Source: Heterostelium multicystogenum (lineage: Eukaryota; Evosea; Eumycetozoa; Acytosteliales; Acytosteliaceae). From it: a DNA stretch of 33,255 nt. The stretch is taken from the NCBI GenBank assembly GCA_003667245.1, contig RCNN01000289.1, positions 1-33,255 of the forward strand. Direction: 5' to 3'. The position numbers were made by a program, and so were the translations under genes. Positions 10,010-21,353 of the stretch are shown here, piece by piece. The notes under the pieces are model-generated. The model was not told the DNA's origin and did no database searches. It worked only from the letters and a program-made list of their open reading frames with translations. The stretch's first letter is position 1; each line of letters starts with the position of its first letter.

Positions 10010-12732
10010 ATGGAGGCTGTTGTTGTCAATGAACAGATAAAGAATTATAATAATTTCTTTAGTGAGCGTGGAAATTGGGGAAAGAATGAGTTGGAGTTCT
10101 ATTTCCAAGATACTTTGGATTGGATGGAAACTGCCAAGTTGGATATTATTTCTAAGTGTTCTTCTACTTCCACTGCCAAGAAGATGTAAGTGAATATGTT
10201 TATAGCGGCTATTGCCATTGTCGACGATGTCGGATATTAATATTGTTAATATTTAGTACCCAGTCACCATCATTAAATACAAAGAAGAAATTATCCATTA
10301 AAGCATCAAAGACCAACAGACAACCATTGATGCCTATCAACCAAAATGGAACAACAATCAACAACTCATTCACCACTGAGAAAACTTCGTTCTTGCAGGT
10401 TGATTCGATTAAATCGGTGCTAAGTGAGCCAATTCGCGCCAGCCACCAATACCACCAGATGCAAGTTGAAGAGTTCAACAATAAGTATTACCAAGAGAGG
10501 GCTGCTGCTTTGATTGTACCTACACCATCTTCCATTTCGACATCAGCAAACTTAAATACAAAGCCACAACTAAAACGGCTGGACTCTTGGAAAGATTGAA
10601 AGCTGCCACCAAACCCAGTGTCGTTCATCATTCGAATAGTAATAACAGCAGCAGCAATGATATTAGTCAATTGAACAATATCTCTGTGATCCAGCCACAG
10701 CCAGCATCATCGTCTGCTGCTTCAACAACAAGTAGTTTTGCTGAGCGTGTACTTGGCCGCAAGCTCGCTGATCAAAACACCACCCAGCAAAAGAAACCTT
10801 TGGCCAGCTCCTCTTCCTCATCAAAGGCAGCAGACGAGTCAGCCATAATCAAACCTGATGATCTCGACTATGGAGCAGAGTCACCCAATTCCCAAATGGT
10901 CTCTGCCAAGAGAAAGGCTGAAGATGACACCTCAGCTATTGTTGCAGAGCAAAGCCAACCAAACGACCAAGTACAGAAAAGGACAATGTAACTGCTTCCA
11001 ATGCCACAGTAGCTGGTTTGTCTAAAGATTTCAAATTTGGCAAAGGACATTGCAAATAAGAAGAAACTTCAACAATCTACTCAGCAGAGCACGGCTGTAA
11101 ACAATACCATTTCAACAAAGGTTGCCGTTGACGCCAAGCTCAAGAAGGTGAAAGAAGATGAGAGAAGACGTCAAGAGGAAGAAGAAGAAAAAATGAGAAA
11201 GCGTGAGGAGGGATCGCAAGATTCGTGAGGCCAATCGTCGTGCTGATGAAGAGGCTAAATTGGCTGAGAAGCGTAAGAAGAACGACGAGAGACTCAAGAA
11301 GAACGAAGAACTCAAGGCTGCCCAACGTCTAGAGGAAGAAAGAAAGATTCGTGAGCTTGAGGAGCAAGAGCTTGCCAAGAAGAAGCGTGAAGAGGAGATG
11401 GAGGTCAAGCGTAAGCTAATCGAGCTCGCACAGAAACAAGAGAGAGCCGAGAGAAAGAGAGAGGAAGAGGAGCGTCGTAAACAAAATGAAATTGCGCGCC
11501 AACAGGAACTTCAACAAAAGCTATTACGCCAACAAAAGACACCAGTAAAGACACCAATCAAGGTAGCCACACCCCGCTCCGCAGCAGCTTCTGCAGCTGC
11601 AGTTCCAAGCAGTCCATACGTAGCCAACGGAATCATCAGTGACATCTTTGGTAAACTTGCACATGCTGTTGGATTGTCAAGCACCAGCGCTCCACTTCCA
11701 AAATATGATCCACAGGTGAAGTTGAGTTTGAAGTAGAGGATGAAGATGAGGAAGTAGAGGAAGACGAAGAGATGGAAGAAGACGACGAGGAAGCAGAAGA
11801 AATTACAGACGAAGAGGAGGAAGAAGAAGATATTGATGAAGTTGGTGGATCGCCAATCATGCCACCACTCCCAGTCACACCTTCGCCATCCAAGAAGAAG
11901 AAGTCCGTAAACTACTCTCCAGCATCATCACTCTCCTCCGACCAAGAGTCACCATTGAGACGTGGCGGTGAGAATAGCTATGGTGGATTCTCACCAGATG
12001 TTTTGACAAGTGTACCAACATTGCCATCCAGCTTGACAGAGAGTCCAATCTCTCCAGGCTTAACTCGTCGCTTCAGTCAGAAGCAAAAGCCAATTCTTTA
12101 TAACCTCAAAGCATTTGAATCACCTACATAGTAACAACAATATAAACAAAACAACAATAGCAACAATAGTAGTAGCAATACCTCTTTTGAAGAGGAAGAT
12201 GAAGATGACGACGATGTAGAAGAGGAAGAGGAAGATGTTGAGGAAGACGATGTTGAAGAGGAAGAAGAAGTAGTGGAAAAGCCATTTTATAATTCCGGAT
12301 TCCCAATTGCCGATTTAGAACCAGACGTAGATGAAGATGGAATGTATTTGGAGGATGAGGACGAGAGTGTCGATGAAGACTTGATACCAGATTGGGCAAA
12401 GGATCCCATATTCTCAATGGAGCTCCGAAAGCAAACAATCAAACATATCGATCCAGATACTATTTTCCCCAGAGTATCTCGTGTAATTCTTAGAGGTAAC
12501 AATCAACCCAAGTTTAATATTATACAACTACAAACCTAATTACTTATCATGCCATTTATATAGATATTTTTAATAAAGATTCACATGCTATCATTAAGCG
12601 TTATGACGGTAATGTTCACAAGACTGGAGTAAAGACAGTTTGACCCGAGAAGAAAACATCAAATATAAGAAGACTATGGGATACCCAATGTCTAGTATAT
12701 ATGTACAAAAGTATTTCATGGATCAAAAGTAA
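10010..12732 (+). CDS. INCENP: INCENP, scaffold of the chromosomal passenger complex
   Basis: Inner centromere protein; it holds Aurora kinase through the C-terminal IN-box and survivin/borealin through the N-terminus, acting at centromeres and the spindle midzone. Exon 1 (10010-10185) encodes a helical N-terminus (MEAVVVNEQIKNYNNFFSER). Intron 1 is 10186-10256. Then come Ser/Gln/Asn-rich disorder, a long Glu/Lys/Arg single-helix region (about 11110-11530, e.g. RKIRELEEQELAKKKREEE), two acidic blocks (11730-11850 and 12190-12270) and a Ser/Pro region rich in SP sites. The IN-box spans an intron at 12496-12563: IPDWAKDPIFSMELRKQ, DPDTIFP, DIFNKD, KRYDG and finally WSKDSL followed by EENIKYKKTMGY. 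Roughly 860 residues, near the family size. About seven single-base breaks occur (near 10573, 10978, 11030, 11215, 11720, 12130, 12640), each with conserved character continuing in the new frame. The IN-box makes the call firm. Confidence 0.88.
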
Positions 12733-13568
12733 TTATAGGAATTAGAAAACAATTCTTATAGCAATTGTTTAAGAATAACAAAAATAATAATAATTAATAA
12801 TAAGTAGTACTCAAGATCTATTTTTACATTAATTTAAAATGTAATGTAATTAATAATAGATAGCCAACAATCCATTGGCAGACAATCATGATTAATTATC
12901 TTTTGAAGTTATTAATAATAAATAATTAATATAAAATATTTTTCAAAAGTTTTTATTATATTAAATTAATCTTGGGACAACAGTTTGGTTTTTGGTTTTT
13001 GTTTTATGACTTTGAAATGGGTTAAAATTTAAAGGTAGTATCATTTTTTTGGTTTCAATTGGTAATAATAAAATAGATTTTTTCACTTTTTTGGTATTTT
13101 TACTTTCGATGATTTTTAATTAACATCTGAATTGAATTGTTTATATTTTACTTCAAAATAAATATAAAAGATTCTTATACAAATATTTATTGAACTAGTA
13201 AAACTTCACAGTCGATTCGATAAACACATGAATAATAAGCATCATTCATAATCATCAGCATCGTCGAAAATTACAATAACTCACTCCAAACACACCCACC
13301 CCCCACATATCTTGCATAGAACCCAATAATAAAAACAACAACAACAGCACACTATTAGATAGATAGTTAGTATTTAAACAAAAAACATATCACTCATAAT
13401 AATAATATTATTATTATAATTAAAATTGTATTGTTGCATAGTTGTTAAGCAAACATTCCATTCCAATATCATTCACTTAAATTTTAGAATAAAAATAATA
13501 ATATATTTAAGAGATTATTTCTCTATACAGCAATTGGCTATTCACCTAATAACTATTGGAGGCTATAA
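12733..13568. other. Spacer between INCENP and the TDP2-like gene
   Basis: Very AT-rich, no gene seen. Poly-T and TTTTGGTTTTT runs occur near 12980-13100, and a C-rich patch (listed separately) lies at 13291-13307, about 260 bp before the next start codon. Confidence 0.6.
13291..13307. promoter_or_regulatory. C-rich G-box-like element
   Basis: CACACCCACCCCCCACA stands out in an AT-rich spacer. Its complement TGTGGGGGGTGGGTGTG resembles the G-boxes bound by the dictyostelid zinc-finger factor GBF in cAMP-induced promoters. It would serve the downstream TDP2-like gene. Motif similarity only. Confidence 0.35.
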
Positions 13569-15095
13569 ATGTTAAAAACTATAATGTCAATGTCAAACAA
13601 CAACACCAGTATCATGTCATCCACCAGTGGTGTTGCCAGTGGAAATGATAGGAGTGTTGAAGGCTGCGGCTCCTCGTCTTCCTCTTCAACCACTGGCAGT
13701 CTACTGGTGGCCATCATCCTCACCATCATCATCATCACCATTCGATATATATACACCATGCAAGCAGCATAGTGCAGTCGGCTGACTCGCACACAGCCGA
13801 GGTGTCAGTTATCTGTCCCCCTCCCCCTCCCCTCTCAGCACGAAGCCACTATTCTGCCGTCGCACTCAAAGCATTGAAGCATCATCAACAACTAAAGTAA
13901 TCAGCGCAAAAGGAACAGTTGCTTTCCTTCAACAGAAGTAGGCTAGTGAAGACTACAACCAAGGTACGAACTGCCGATGGTCGAGTCTATCAAGAGCAAA
14001 TCAACGGTGATACAGTGATCTCTAGCTATCTAGGTGTGGATGAGTCAACACAATACAAGAGCTATGATACAAAACAGACCTAGTACCATTCCAGTTTTGT
14101 AAGGAACAATCGAAATGGATTGCATTCAAACCTGAACCACTGATACCATGTAATAAGCAACAACAACAACAACAAAACCAACAACAAACTATAAATAATA
14201 ATAATAACAGCAACAACTATAATAATTTAACAATTCTATCATTTAATGTTTGGTTTTGACAGTTTTCTATGGAAACAACGTGCAACTGAAATGTTTCTAT
14301 TGATAGAATCAAAGCAGCCAGATATTGTTTGCTTGCAAGAAGTTACGCCAATGTTTTTGGAATTTTTAGTTGAACAACCATGGGTTAGACAACACTATCT
14401 GATGTCTGACTGTGGTCATTCCGACACTGTATTCCCATATGGCAACATCCTCATGATCAAACACAACATTAGTAACACCAGCATCTGTTCATTTAAATTG
14501 AAATCTATAAACAATATATCCTCTTCCAACTCGCCAGAATCGCAAAATGATAACTGCTCTGATTCAACTAGACTCTGGTGCGCTGATATCATTGTCAACG
14601 GTTCATCTCGAGAGTTTAGCAAGCAGCTCGGAGCTGAGGATACAACAGCTTCAGACTATCAGTAGGATTAACAAAGAGAGACATCAGACTTTGAATACTG
14701 GAGAGATAACTTCGTTTTTGATTGGCGACCTTAACTTTGGTGTGAATACATTGGAAAATGGAGAAATGCTCAAACAATCATTTTCTGACCTATGGACATT
14801 GATAAATGCTCACAACCAATCAGAAATAACATGTATAAAGAAAAAAGAAAGAGTAGATAGAATTTATTATGGTAAACAAAACAACATCGATAACAATCAA
14901 CATAATTTGGAACAACCACATCTTCATCAAAACACAGCATATTATCAACAACTCAAAATCAACATTTATATCTTGGGTACAGATCCTATACCTATCGATG
15001 AGGACACAAGGGTGATGGAGCAGATAGATAGTAGTGAATTGGTGTATCCTTCTGATCACTTTGGTTTATATGCATCTTTAAATTTAAGTCATTAA
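13569..15095 (+). CDS. TDP2-like tyrosyl-DNA phosphodiesterase (EEP superfamily), frameshifted
   Basis: The C-terminal two thirds form an endonuclease/exonuclease/phosphatase domain. Its motifs, in order, are LTILSFNVWF (Asn metal site), PDIVCLQEV (metal-binding Glu), STVHLES (catalytic His), FLIGDLNFG (Asp/Asn), RVDRIYY and YPSDHFGLYASL (terminal Asp-His). HLES and this spacing fit TDP2, which removes topoisomerase II or viral/peptidyl tyrosine from 5' DNA ends, better than generic exonuclease III. An Asn/Gln/His-rich insert sits between the RVDRIYY and SDH motifs. The N-terminal part (Ser-rich, a His/Pro tract, then VRTADGRVYQEQINGDTVIS) is not recognised and needs shifts near 13740, 13900 and 14081. 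A further shift is near 14590-14610. The start at 13569 or 13584 is uncertain. The domain call is strong, the TDP2 assignment moderate. Confidence 0.75.
14157..14225 (+). repeat. CAA/AAT microsatellite coding Gln- and Asn-rich linker
   Basis: CAACAACAACAACAACAA followed by AATAATAATAA-type repeats translates to a Gln run then an Asn-rich linker just before the catalytic domain of the TDP2-like protein. Such tracts are a hallmark of dictyostelid proteins. Confidence 0.85.
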
Positions 15096-16092
15096 TACTA
15101 CTATATTTAAACTAAACACCAAAACAACATCACCACCAATAAGTTGATATTAGCAATAATAACCAAACAACTACAACCAATCTAACCGCTAATAATAAAA
15201 TAAGACCAATATTGGTAATTGTGTTTTTTTCATTATAATAATTATAAATTGCTACAGTAACAATATGTTTGATTGGTTGGTTGATTGAGTGATTGTGTAT
15301 TGTAAAGTTTTCATCACTTTGATTTTTAGACCATTAATTAAAATAGATAATATTAATTTATCCAAACATCCAATTATTTGATTGTTACCTATCATCATGT
15401 GTTACAACCATTTTCTTGATGTACATTCGAGTGGAATTCGATCACACATTCTGGTGTTGTAATCAAATATTAAGAATGTATTTTAATATCTTGAGATTGT
15501 ATATCTTTGTTTAAAATAAATATTAAAAATAATTATTGGATTTCTAGATGTAGGGTCGATTTACATACTGAAACGATCTATAAATACTAGCAATAACCTA
15601 ATATAGTAAGAATAATATGATGTTTATTTTAGTATGATTATACTTACAAATATTGATTGTGTAGTTTGCTTCACTATCGCAAAACTATGATTATTGTTAA
15701 TTTGGATTTCAGAATCAAATTTAATGAGAGTGGATGGATCTATTCACAAACGACTATTAAGCTATAATATTACTGTTGTTTTACAAATGAAAGTAGATTT
15801 AGTAATTTTAAAATTAGAAGATCTTTCTTTGGTCTATTAATACAACAATGATCAAATCAGGAGAGAATGAGGATTGAGCTATCTATAGATTGTTTTCGAC
15901 TAACCTATCATTGAATCTTTCGTTATTGACTGATCTTCTTTGTCTGCATAGATATAGATTGATCATGGTTGTAGAAAATTAAACATTTTATTGATTTATC
16001 AAGTGGAAAGGTGATGGCGATGATTCCTATAAAATAAGAGTAATAATTTTGAATCCAACTAAACAAGTGGAATTTAAAAATAATTGTTTAAA
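15096..16092. other. AT-rich spacer, no gene seen
   Basis: About 1 kb with stop codons in all frames and no exon-like segment. GATTGGTTGGTTGATTGA-type repeats occur near 15270. It should include the promoter of the secreted-protein gene at 16093. Confidence 0.65.
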
Positions 16093-16488
16093 ATGAAAAT
16101 ATCTATTGTTTCATCTATATCCATTCTCTTACTACTAATGCTAGTTCTACACTGTGTACCTACTTTTTCAAGAATTTCATGCAAAGCCCAGAGAGGAGAG
16201 TATACTGTAGTTCCAGTCCGGGCATCAATGATTCTACAGAGCCATAATAACTTATATGGTGAAATATCTGGCCAAGCCTGTGTCTATAGACCTGACAATG
16301 GTTTCATTTTCAACTTTGTTAGTAATATTACTATAAAAATACCCAAACAATATTTAAATAATCAAATTCAAACACTGGTGAGATTCAACATCACTAGACC
16401 AACGACCGATTCATTAATATCCATGTACACCGACAGCAAAGTATCATTCCTTATCAATCCATATTATTCCATAAGAATATATCCATAA
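16093..16488 (+). CDS. Small secreted protein of unknown function
   Basis: An intact 131-codon frame begins at ATG 16093 (context TTTAAAATG). It opens with a clear signal peptide, MKISIVSSISILLLLMLVLH. The mature part has only two or three Cys (ISCKAQRGE and GQACVYRPD), several N-x-T/S sequons (NITIKIPK, FNITRPTTDS) and alternating hydrophobic residues suggesting a beta-rich fold. No family was recognised. It lies about 330 bp upstream of the sedolisin gene on the same strand and, like the next two genes, encodes an exported product. Absence of any break supports it being real. Confidence 0.7.
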   Translation: MKISIVSSISILLLLMLVLHCVPTFSRISCKAQRGEYTVVPVRASMILQSHNNLYGEISGQACVYRPDNGFIFNFVSNITIKIPKQYLNNQIQTLVRFNITRPTTDSLISMYTDSKVSFLINPYYSIRIYP

Positions 16489-16814
16489 AAATAAAGAATT
16501 CGATTCAAGTATACTACTACACTTTCATGGAATAGAAGTTTGATAAGAAATTATTTCTCTCCTTTCGTTGATATTTTTAAAGATATTTCAATTGGAAAAT
16601 CTCTAATACTGTAAAATCTTATCTTATTTACATTATTCACAAAGAATCATCCACAGAGTATTCAATGGAACCAAAAAAACAATGACCTTCCTAATTTGTT
16701 TTTTTTGTGATTTTTTTTCAAACAAGGAAGGATTCGTGACATTGGACCCAGACTATTAAAAGTCTTTAAATTTAAATTTCTTCTAATTATTAATTGATAA
16801 AACAGAAACAGACA
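16489..16814. other. Spacer, sedolisin promoter
   Basis: AT-rich with long T runs (16700-16720). No coding signal. The sedolisin start at 16815 lies at its right end. Confidence 0.55.
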
Positions 16815-19055
16815 ATGCAATCAAATAAAACAGTATTTGTTTGTTTAGTATTACTATTGGTTGTAGCACTCTCTGGTGCTAAGCACTTCAGTCATTTGAA
16901 ATGGCAATTGTCCGCTGAGCAAAAGCTTTGCTCAATGCACCCAATTGCCTTTAGAATCTTCATCAAACAACAGAATATCGAAATTCTCAAGGAAACAGTC
17001 CGTGCTGTCTCCGACCCAAAGTCACCACAATACGGTCAATACTTATCCATTGACGAAATCACCGATATTGTTCGTCCAACCGACGAGGCCATCAAGACCA
17101 TCGAAGGATGGTTGCTTGACAACAATGCCAAGTCCATCCAATTCAACCGTAACATGGACTCTGTACATGTTGTCATGCCAAGAAAGAACGTCGAGAAGAT
17201 GCTCCATGTCGAAATGAAAAAGTTTGAATATGCTTCAGACTCAAGCAAGTTTGTCATTCGTTCAGCAACTGATCCAGTCGTTCCCAGCGCCATTGCCCAA
17301 CACATCGATTTGATCACTGGAATTTCACACTTCCCAGTTTGTAAGTATCACCATATACCTCCTATCAGTGAATTCTATATTCAAACCAATCATCGAATCA
17401 TATAGCTCAACGTAGATCTGCCAATACCAAGCTTATTGATAATACACAAACTTTGGACGACGCTTCATCTTCATCCTCATCCTCTTCCTCTGGTTTGGCC
17501 ATTCTCTCAATGAAGGGATTGGGTGATAACTTCAAGATGGTATTCCAACCAAACTGTGCTCCAGTAAGTTGATAACAATTATACTAGAAAAAGATGGGTT
17601 ACTAACTGGTTTCATTTCAGAGTTGCACTAAAATCTTCCCAGTTGATGTCACTGTCAGACTGTAGATGTTTTCCAACCAATCTCCAATACTATTGAAGGT
17701 ATCGTGCCAAATTGTACAGTAACTGCTGGACAAACTACTTGCACTATCTATGTCCCAACCTTCACCTATGTACAAACTCAAATCACTATTATTCAAGGTT
17801 CTGATGTCGTTACTTGGCCATACAACTTTGTATCAACTCCAGTTGTAGTTCCACAATCCATCAAGACTCAATATGGTATTCCACAAAACTACATTGTCAC
17901 CAATCCACGTGCTACCCAATGCGTTGTTGAATTCGAACAACAATACTACTCACCATCAGATTTGGTTACTTTCTTTGAGCAAATGGGATTGCCACAACCA
18001 ACCACACCAGTCCAAGTCATTGGTTACAACGATGAAACCAACCCAGGTATCGAAGCAAGTCTCGATATCCAATACATGATGGCCATCTCCACTGGTTCAC
18101 CAACCACCTTCTGGTCCATCTATGCCAACTCCTCCGTCGAAATCGACGACATCCTTCAATGGGAGGTTGCCATTGGTAACGTTGACGATGCTCCACTTGT
18201 CAACTCACTTTCCTATGGTATGACTGAAATCAACGTTGACACCTACCTCGGACAAGGATATTTGGCACGTTCCGATATTGAGTTTGTCAAGTTGGCATCA
18301 CGTGGTATCACCATTATCATTGCCTCCGGTGACTCTGGTGCATCTGACCTTGGTCCACCACCAATGGGATCCGGATCATGTGCCAAGCTCTTTGCCGACT
18401 GGCCATCACAATCACCATACGTCACTGCAGTCAGTTCAACCTACTTCACCCCATTAGCTGAGCCAATCTGCTACGTCCCACAATCTCAAGGAGGTGTCGA
18501 TTGTCTCTCCAACCCACTTGGTGAAATCTCAGTATCCGTCGACCACGGTATGATGTGGACAACCGGTGGTGGTATTCAAATACCTCTCTCTCCCCATACT
18601 ACCAACAAAAGGCCGTTGAGCAATACTTCAATCAATTGGATCAATTGAAACTTACACCACCCTCCAATCTTTACAACGCCTCCGGTCGTTCCTACCCAGA
18701 TGTTGCCACCGTCGGACACAATCTCTGGATTATCAATGGCGGTGAATTCCTTGGTGTCGACGGTACCTCAGCCTCCGCACCAATCTTTGGTGGTTTGGTA
18801 ACCATTTTGAACGACATTAGAATGAACCAAGGTAACCCACCATTGGGATTCTTCAACCCACTTCTCTACCAAATTGCTCAAGACCACCCAGATGCCTTCT
18901 ACGACGTAGTTGTCGGAAACAACAGATGTGGTGTTACTGACAGTCTTCCAACATGCTGCCCATTCGGTTGGTCAGCTGTCCCAGGTTTCGATCAAGTCTC
19001 TGGATTGGGAAGACCAAACATGGAAGTTTTGATGAGAGTCATCAACGATTATTAA
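16815..19055 (+). CDS. Sedolisin (peptidase family S53), TPP1-like pro-enzyme
   Basis: A secreted or lysosomal acid serine peptidase that removes tripeptides from N-termini (TPP1/CLN2 type). The start at 16815 gives signal peptide MQSNKTVFVCLVLLLVVALS. The S53 propeptide follows (SDPKSPQYGQYLSIDEI; IQFNRNMDSVHVVMPRK), then a Ser-rich linker. Next is an unusual Cys-containing beta-rich insert of about 90-100 residues (CTVTAGQTTCTIYVPTFTY), then the catalytic domain. Catalytic residues are visible: Glu and Asp in IEASLDIQ (18052 and 18064), the oxyanion Asp in ASGDSGA (18331) and the nucleophile in GTSASAP (18768). Introns are 17341-17405 and 17574-17620, both GTAAGT...AG. Single-base breaks occur near 17660 and 18575 (after TTGGG). 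About 709 codons, longer than animal TPP1 because of the insert. Dictyostelids have several TPP1 paralogues, so no symbol is assigned. Confidence 0.9.
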
Positions 19056-19424
19056 AACAATTACTCAAAAACTTATCGAATAAACAAATTAAAATATTAT
19101 TATTTATAAATAACTAAATATCCCCGAAAAGATTGGGAATTGGGAGTGGTCCTTTTTGTTGATCAAAAACAGTCATATGCAATCAGATCACTACTTTTTA
19201 AAGTAGTGGGGTTATATTTTCACTTTTGTTAATGAACGACAGAAATACTTTGGGACACCCTTAAATTATTGGGGTGCTTGCATGACGACTTAATTATTAC
19301 TAAGTTTGTCAAGGAAATCGTTGCAACTATCATTCATAATGCTTAAATAGTATATTATGTTTTATCTTGATTATTAATATAGATACAGATATATATATAT
19401 ATTAGATTAAGATTAAGTTTAGAA
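19056..19424. other. Spacer with a 20-bp palindrome
   Basis: A spacer between two same-strand genes for exported enzymes. It contains the palindrome at 19189-19208 and TA repeats (19390-19402) just before the next start. No coding signal. Confidence 0.6.
19189..19208. repeat. Palindrome with 9-bp perfect arms and 2-base centre
   Basis: CACTACTTT and AAAGTAGTG flank a central TT. It lies about 130 bp after the sedolisin stop and 216 bp before the amidohydrolase start. It could be a transcription-factor dyad, an RNA 3'-end hairpin or chance. Confidence 0.8.
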
Positions 19425-21272
19425 ATGAAAGGACTAAGGACTTCATTCATTTTTTCTTCTATATTGATTGCGTTGGTCGCACTCAACTATAATAGAAATG
19501 CAATGGCTAAATCCACTTATACTGGTGCAATAGTAGAGTATTCACCTATTGGCTTTACATTCCCGATGAATGTATCGAAAGAATTGGCAACCAAATATAT
19601 GTTGATGAATGTTGAACAATATATTGTAGGTACTGCAGCTACTGCTACTGATGAGTGAAATACCTACCTCTCGACGGAAATATAAAGAAGAAAGACATTA
19701 ATATGTATACTTTATTTACTTTACAAAAGCTATTCATTGAGCAAGCAGTCAAACAAGGTACACAAATCATTGTATTCCCAGAGTATGGTATCACTGGAAA
19801 CAATCTTTTGAATCGTGACCGTGCTTTAAGTTTCCTTGAGGAAATACCATCTCCAAAGTCATCGGATACACCTGTAAGTTAAACTAGTTGGCTGGCCGAT
19901 TCTTATGATCAGACCTTTGAGCTTAATGCTCTTTATTCTTCGTATTAATAATTGATTTAATGTTATGAATCGCTAGATTATTCCTTGTGGCAACACTCAG
20001 TTTGATGATCGTGCTGTATTACAAACACTAAGCTGTGCAGCTATTAAATATAACACTGTGATTGTCGTTAATATGGGCGATGTACAAACATGCAACAATA
20101 CAGATCCCAACTGTCCATCGGACAACAGATACCAATTTAATACACAGGTTGCAGTAGGAAATAATGGCGCAATCATTGGAAGATACCACAAGTCACATCT
20201 CTATGGTGAGCAGCCAGTTTTTGACCAACCTGCAACCCCTGACATAGAGTACTTTACCACTGACTTCAATGTTACCTTTGGTATGCTCATTTGCTTTGAC
20301 ATATTGTTTGAAGAACCAAAATCAGCGTTGATCAACAAAGGAATCTCTAACTTTGTCTACTCAACTGAGTGGGTCAACGCGAACTATGCATATGCCAGAC
20401 AGATACAGCAATCACTCTCCTTCGAAGCAAAGGCCAATGTACTTGCAGCCAACATTGGAACTATGTCATGGATAAGCGGCTCGGGTATCTACTCGAATGG
20501 AACACCATTGGTCTCTTATTTCAATCCTACATTCATTCCAAGATCACAGCTGCTTATCACCGAAATCCCAGTTGACCCTACTGACGCTTCTTTTATTCCT
20601 TCTACCCAATACTCAGAGCCTCTCAATCAAAAAGAACCACAGAAGCTCGTTCGCCAGAGTATCAACTATCGTGGTGTTCCACCCAATTCATTCAACTCGA
20701 CATTCACCATTTTCAAACCAACATCCAACCAAAATCAGATTACTCTCCAAGCCGAAAACAATGGATTCATCTGCACACTAACATACTCCACAGGGTAACA
20801 TCACATCATCTAGCTAGCTTAACCAAACACTCTCAAGCACAAACTAACCTTTATCTATTCATTTAGTGAGGTTGTTGGTAATGAGTATTTCTCAGTTGTT
20901 TCATTCTTTGGAAAACAAAATGTATATATGAATTCACAAATTTGTATGGTTGTTGCTTGCTTGGATGGCACCGAGGATGGTTGCTCACAGTTGGTGTACA
21001 ACAGCAGCACATCATTTAAGTACCTACATTTATCAGCTCCATTTGGATCGCAATTCCCTCCTAATCCAATGATAAACTCTGAAAACATCTACTCCAACTA
21101 CTACTCTAGCTACGACACTGCCTCAAACACATTTGCAATTAGTAATGCCAGCGACGACCCAATCATTTCCGTTTCAATGTTTGCACCAGAATGGGAGTCG
21201 TCATCCTCTTCATCTTCAAACGATAATGCAGCACCACTGGCTACCGACTCTTTCCTCTTATCTGTTGAATAA
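19425..21272 (+). CDS. Biotinidase/vanin-like secreted amidohydrolase (nitrilase superfamily)
   Basis: Carbon-nitrogen hydrolase of the biotinidase/pantetheinase branch, predicted to cleave an amide such as biocytin or pantetheine outside the cell or in the endo-lysosome. A signal peptide (MKGLRTSFIFSSILIALVAL) is followed by the Glu-Lys-Cys triad: IIVFPEYGITG (Glu), GRYHKSHLYGE (Lys) and MLICFDILFEE (Cys). The C-terminal domain typical of vanins follows, with a Ser-rich tail (WESSSSSSSND). Four exons: 19425-19625, 19730-19873, 19977-20794 and 20867-21272; all introns have GT...AG and phases join exactly to give 522 residues. Joining exons 1 and 2 yields NVEQYILFIEQAVKQGTQ, matching the family. 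No frame break. The gene is convergent with the HAD gene, only 81 bp apart. Substrate is inferred from family only. Confidence 0.9.
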
Positions 21273-21353
21273 ACTATTACTATTATCACTAAAACTTATT
21301 ACTCTATTGTTTATTCACTTGAAAGTTAAACTACATTTTGATTGGTTGATTGT

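Noticed and set aside
11112..11408. Long Ser/Leu/Phe-rich minus-strand open frame
   Set aside because: It is the antisense of the Glu/Lys/Arg-rich helical region of INCENP; GAA/GAG repeats give open antisense frames.
19626..19729. Frameshift in the amidohydrolase after residue 67
   Set aside because: A GTAGGT...AAAG intron of 104 nt joins the two parts in frame and gives the family sequence, so no break is needed.
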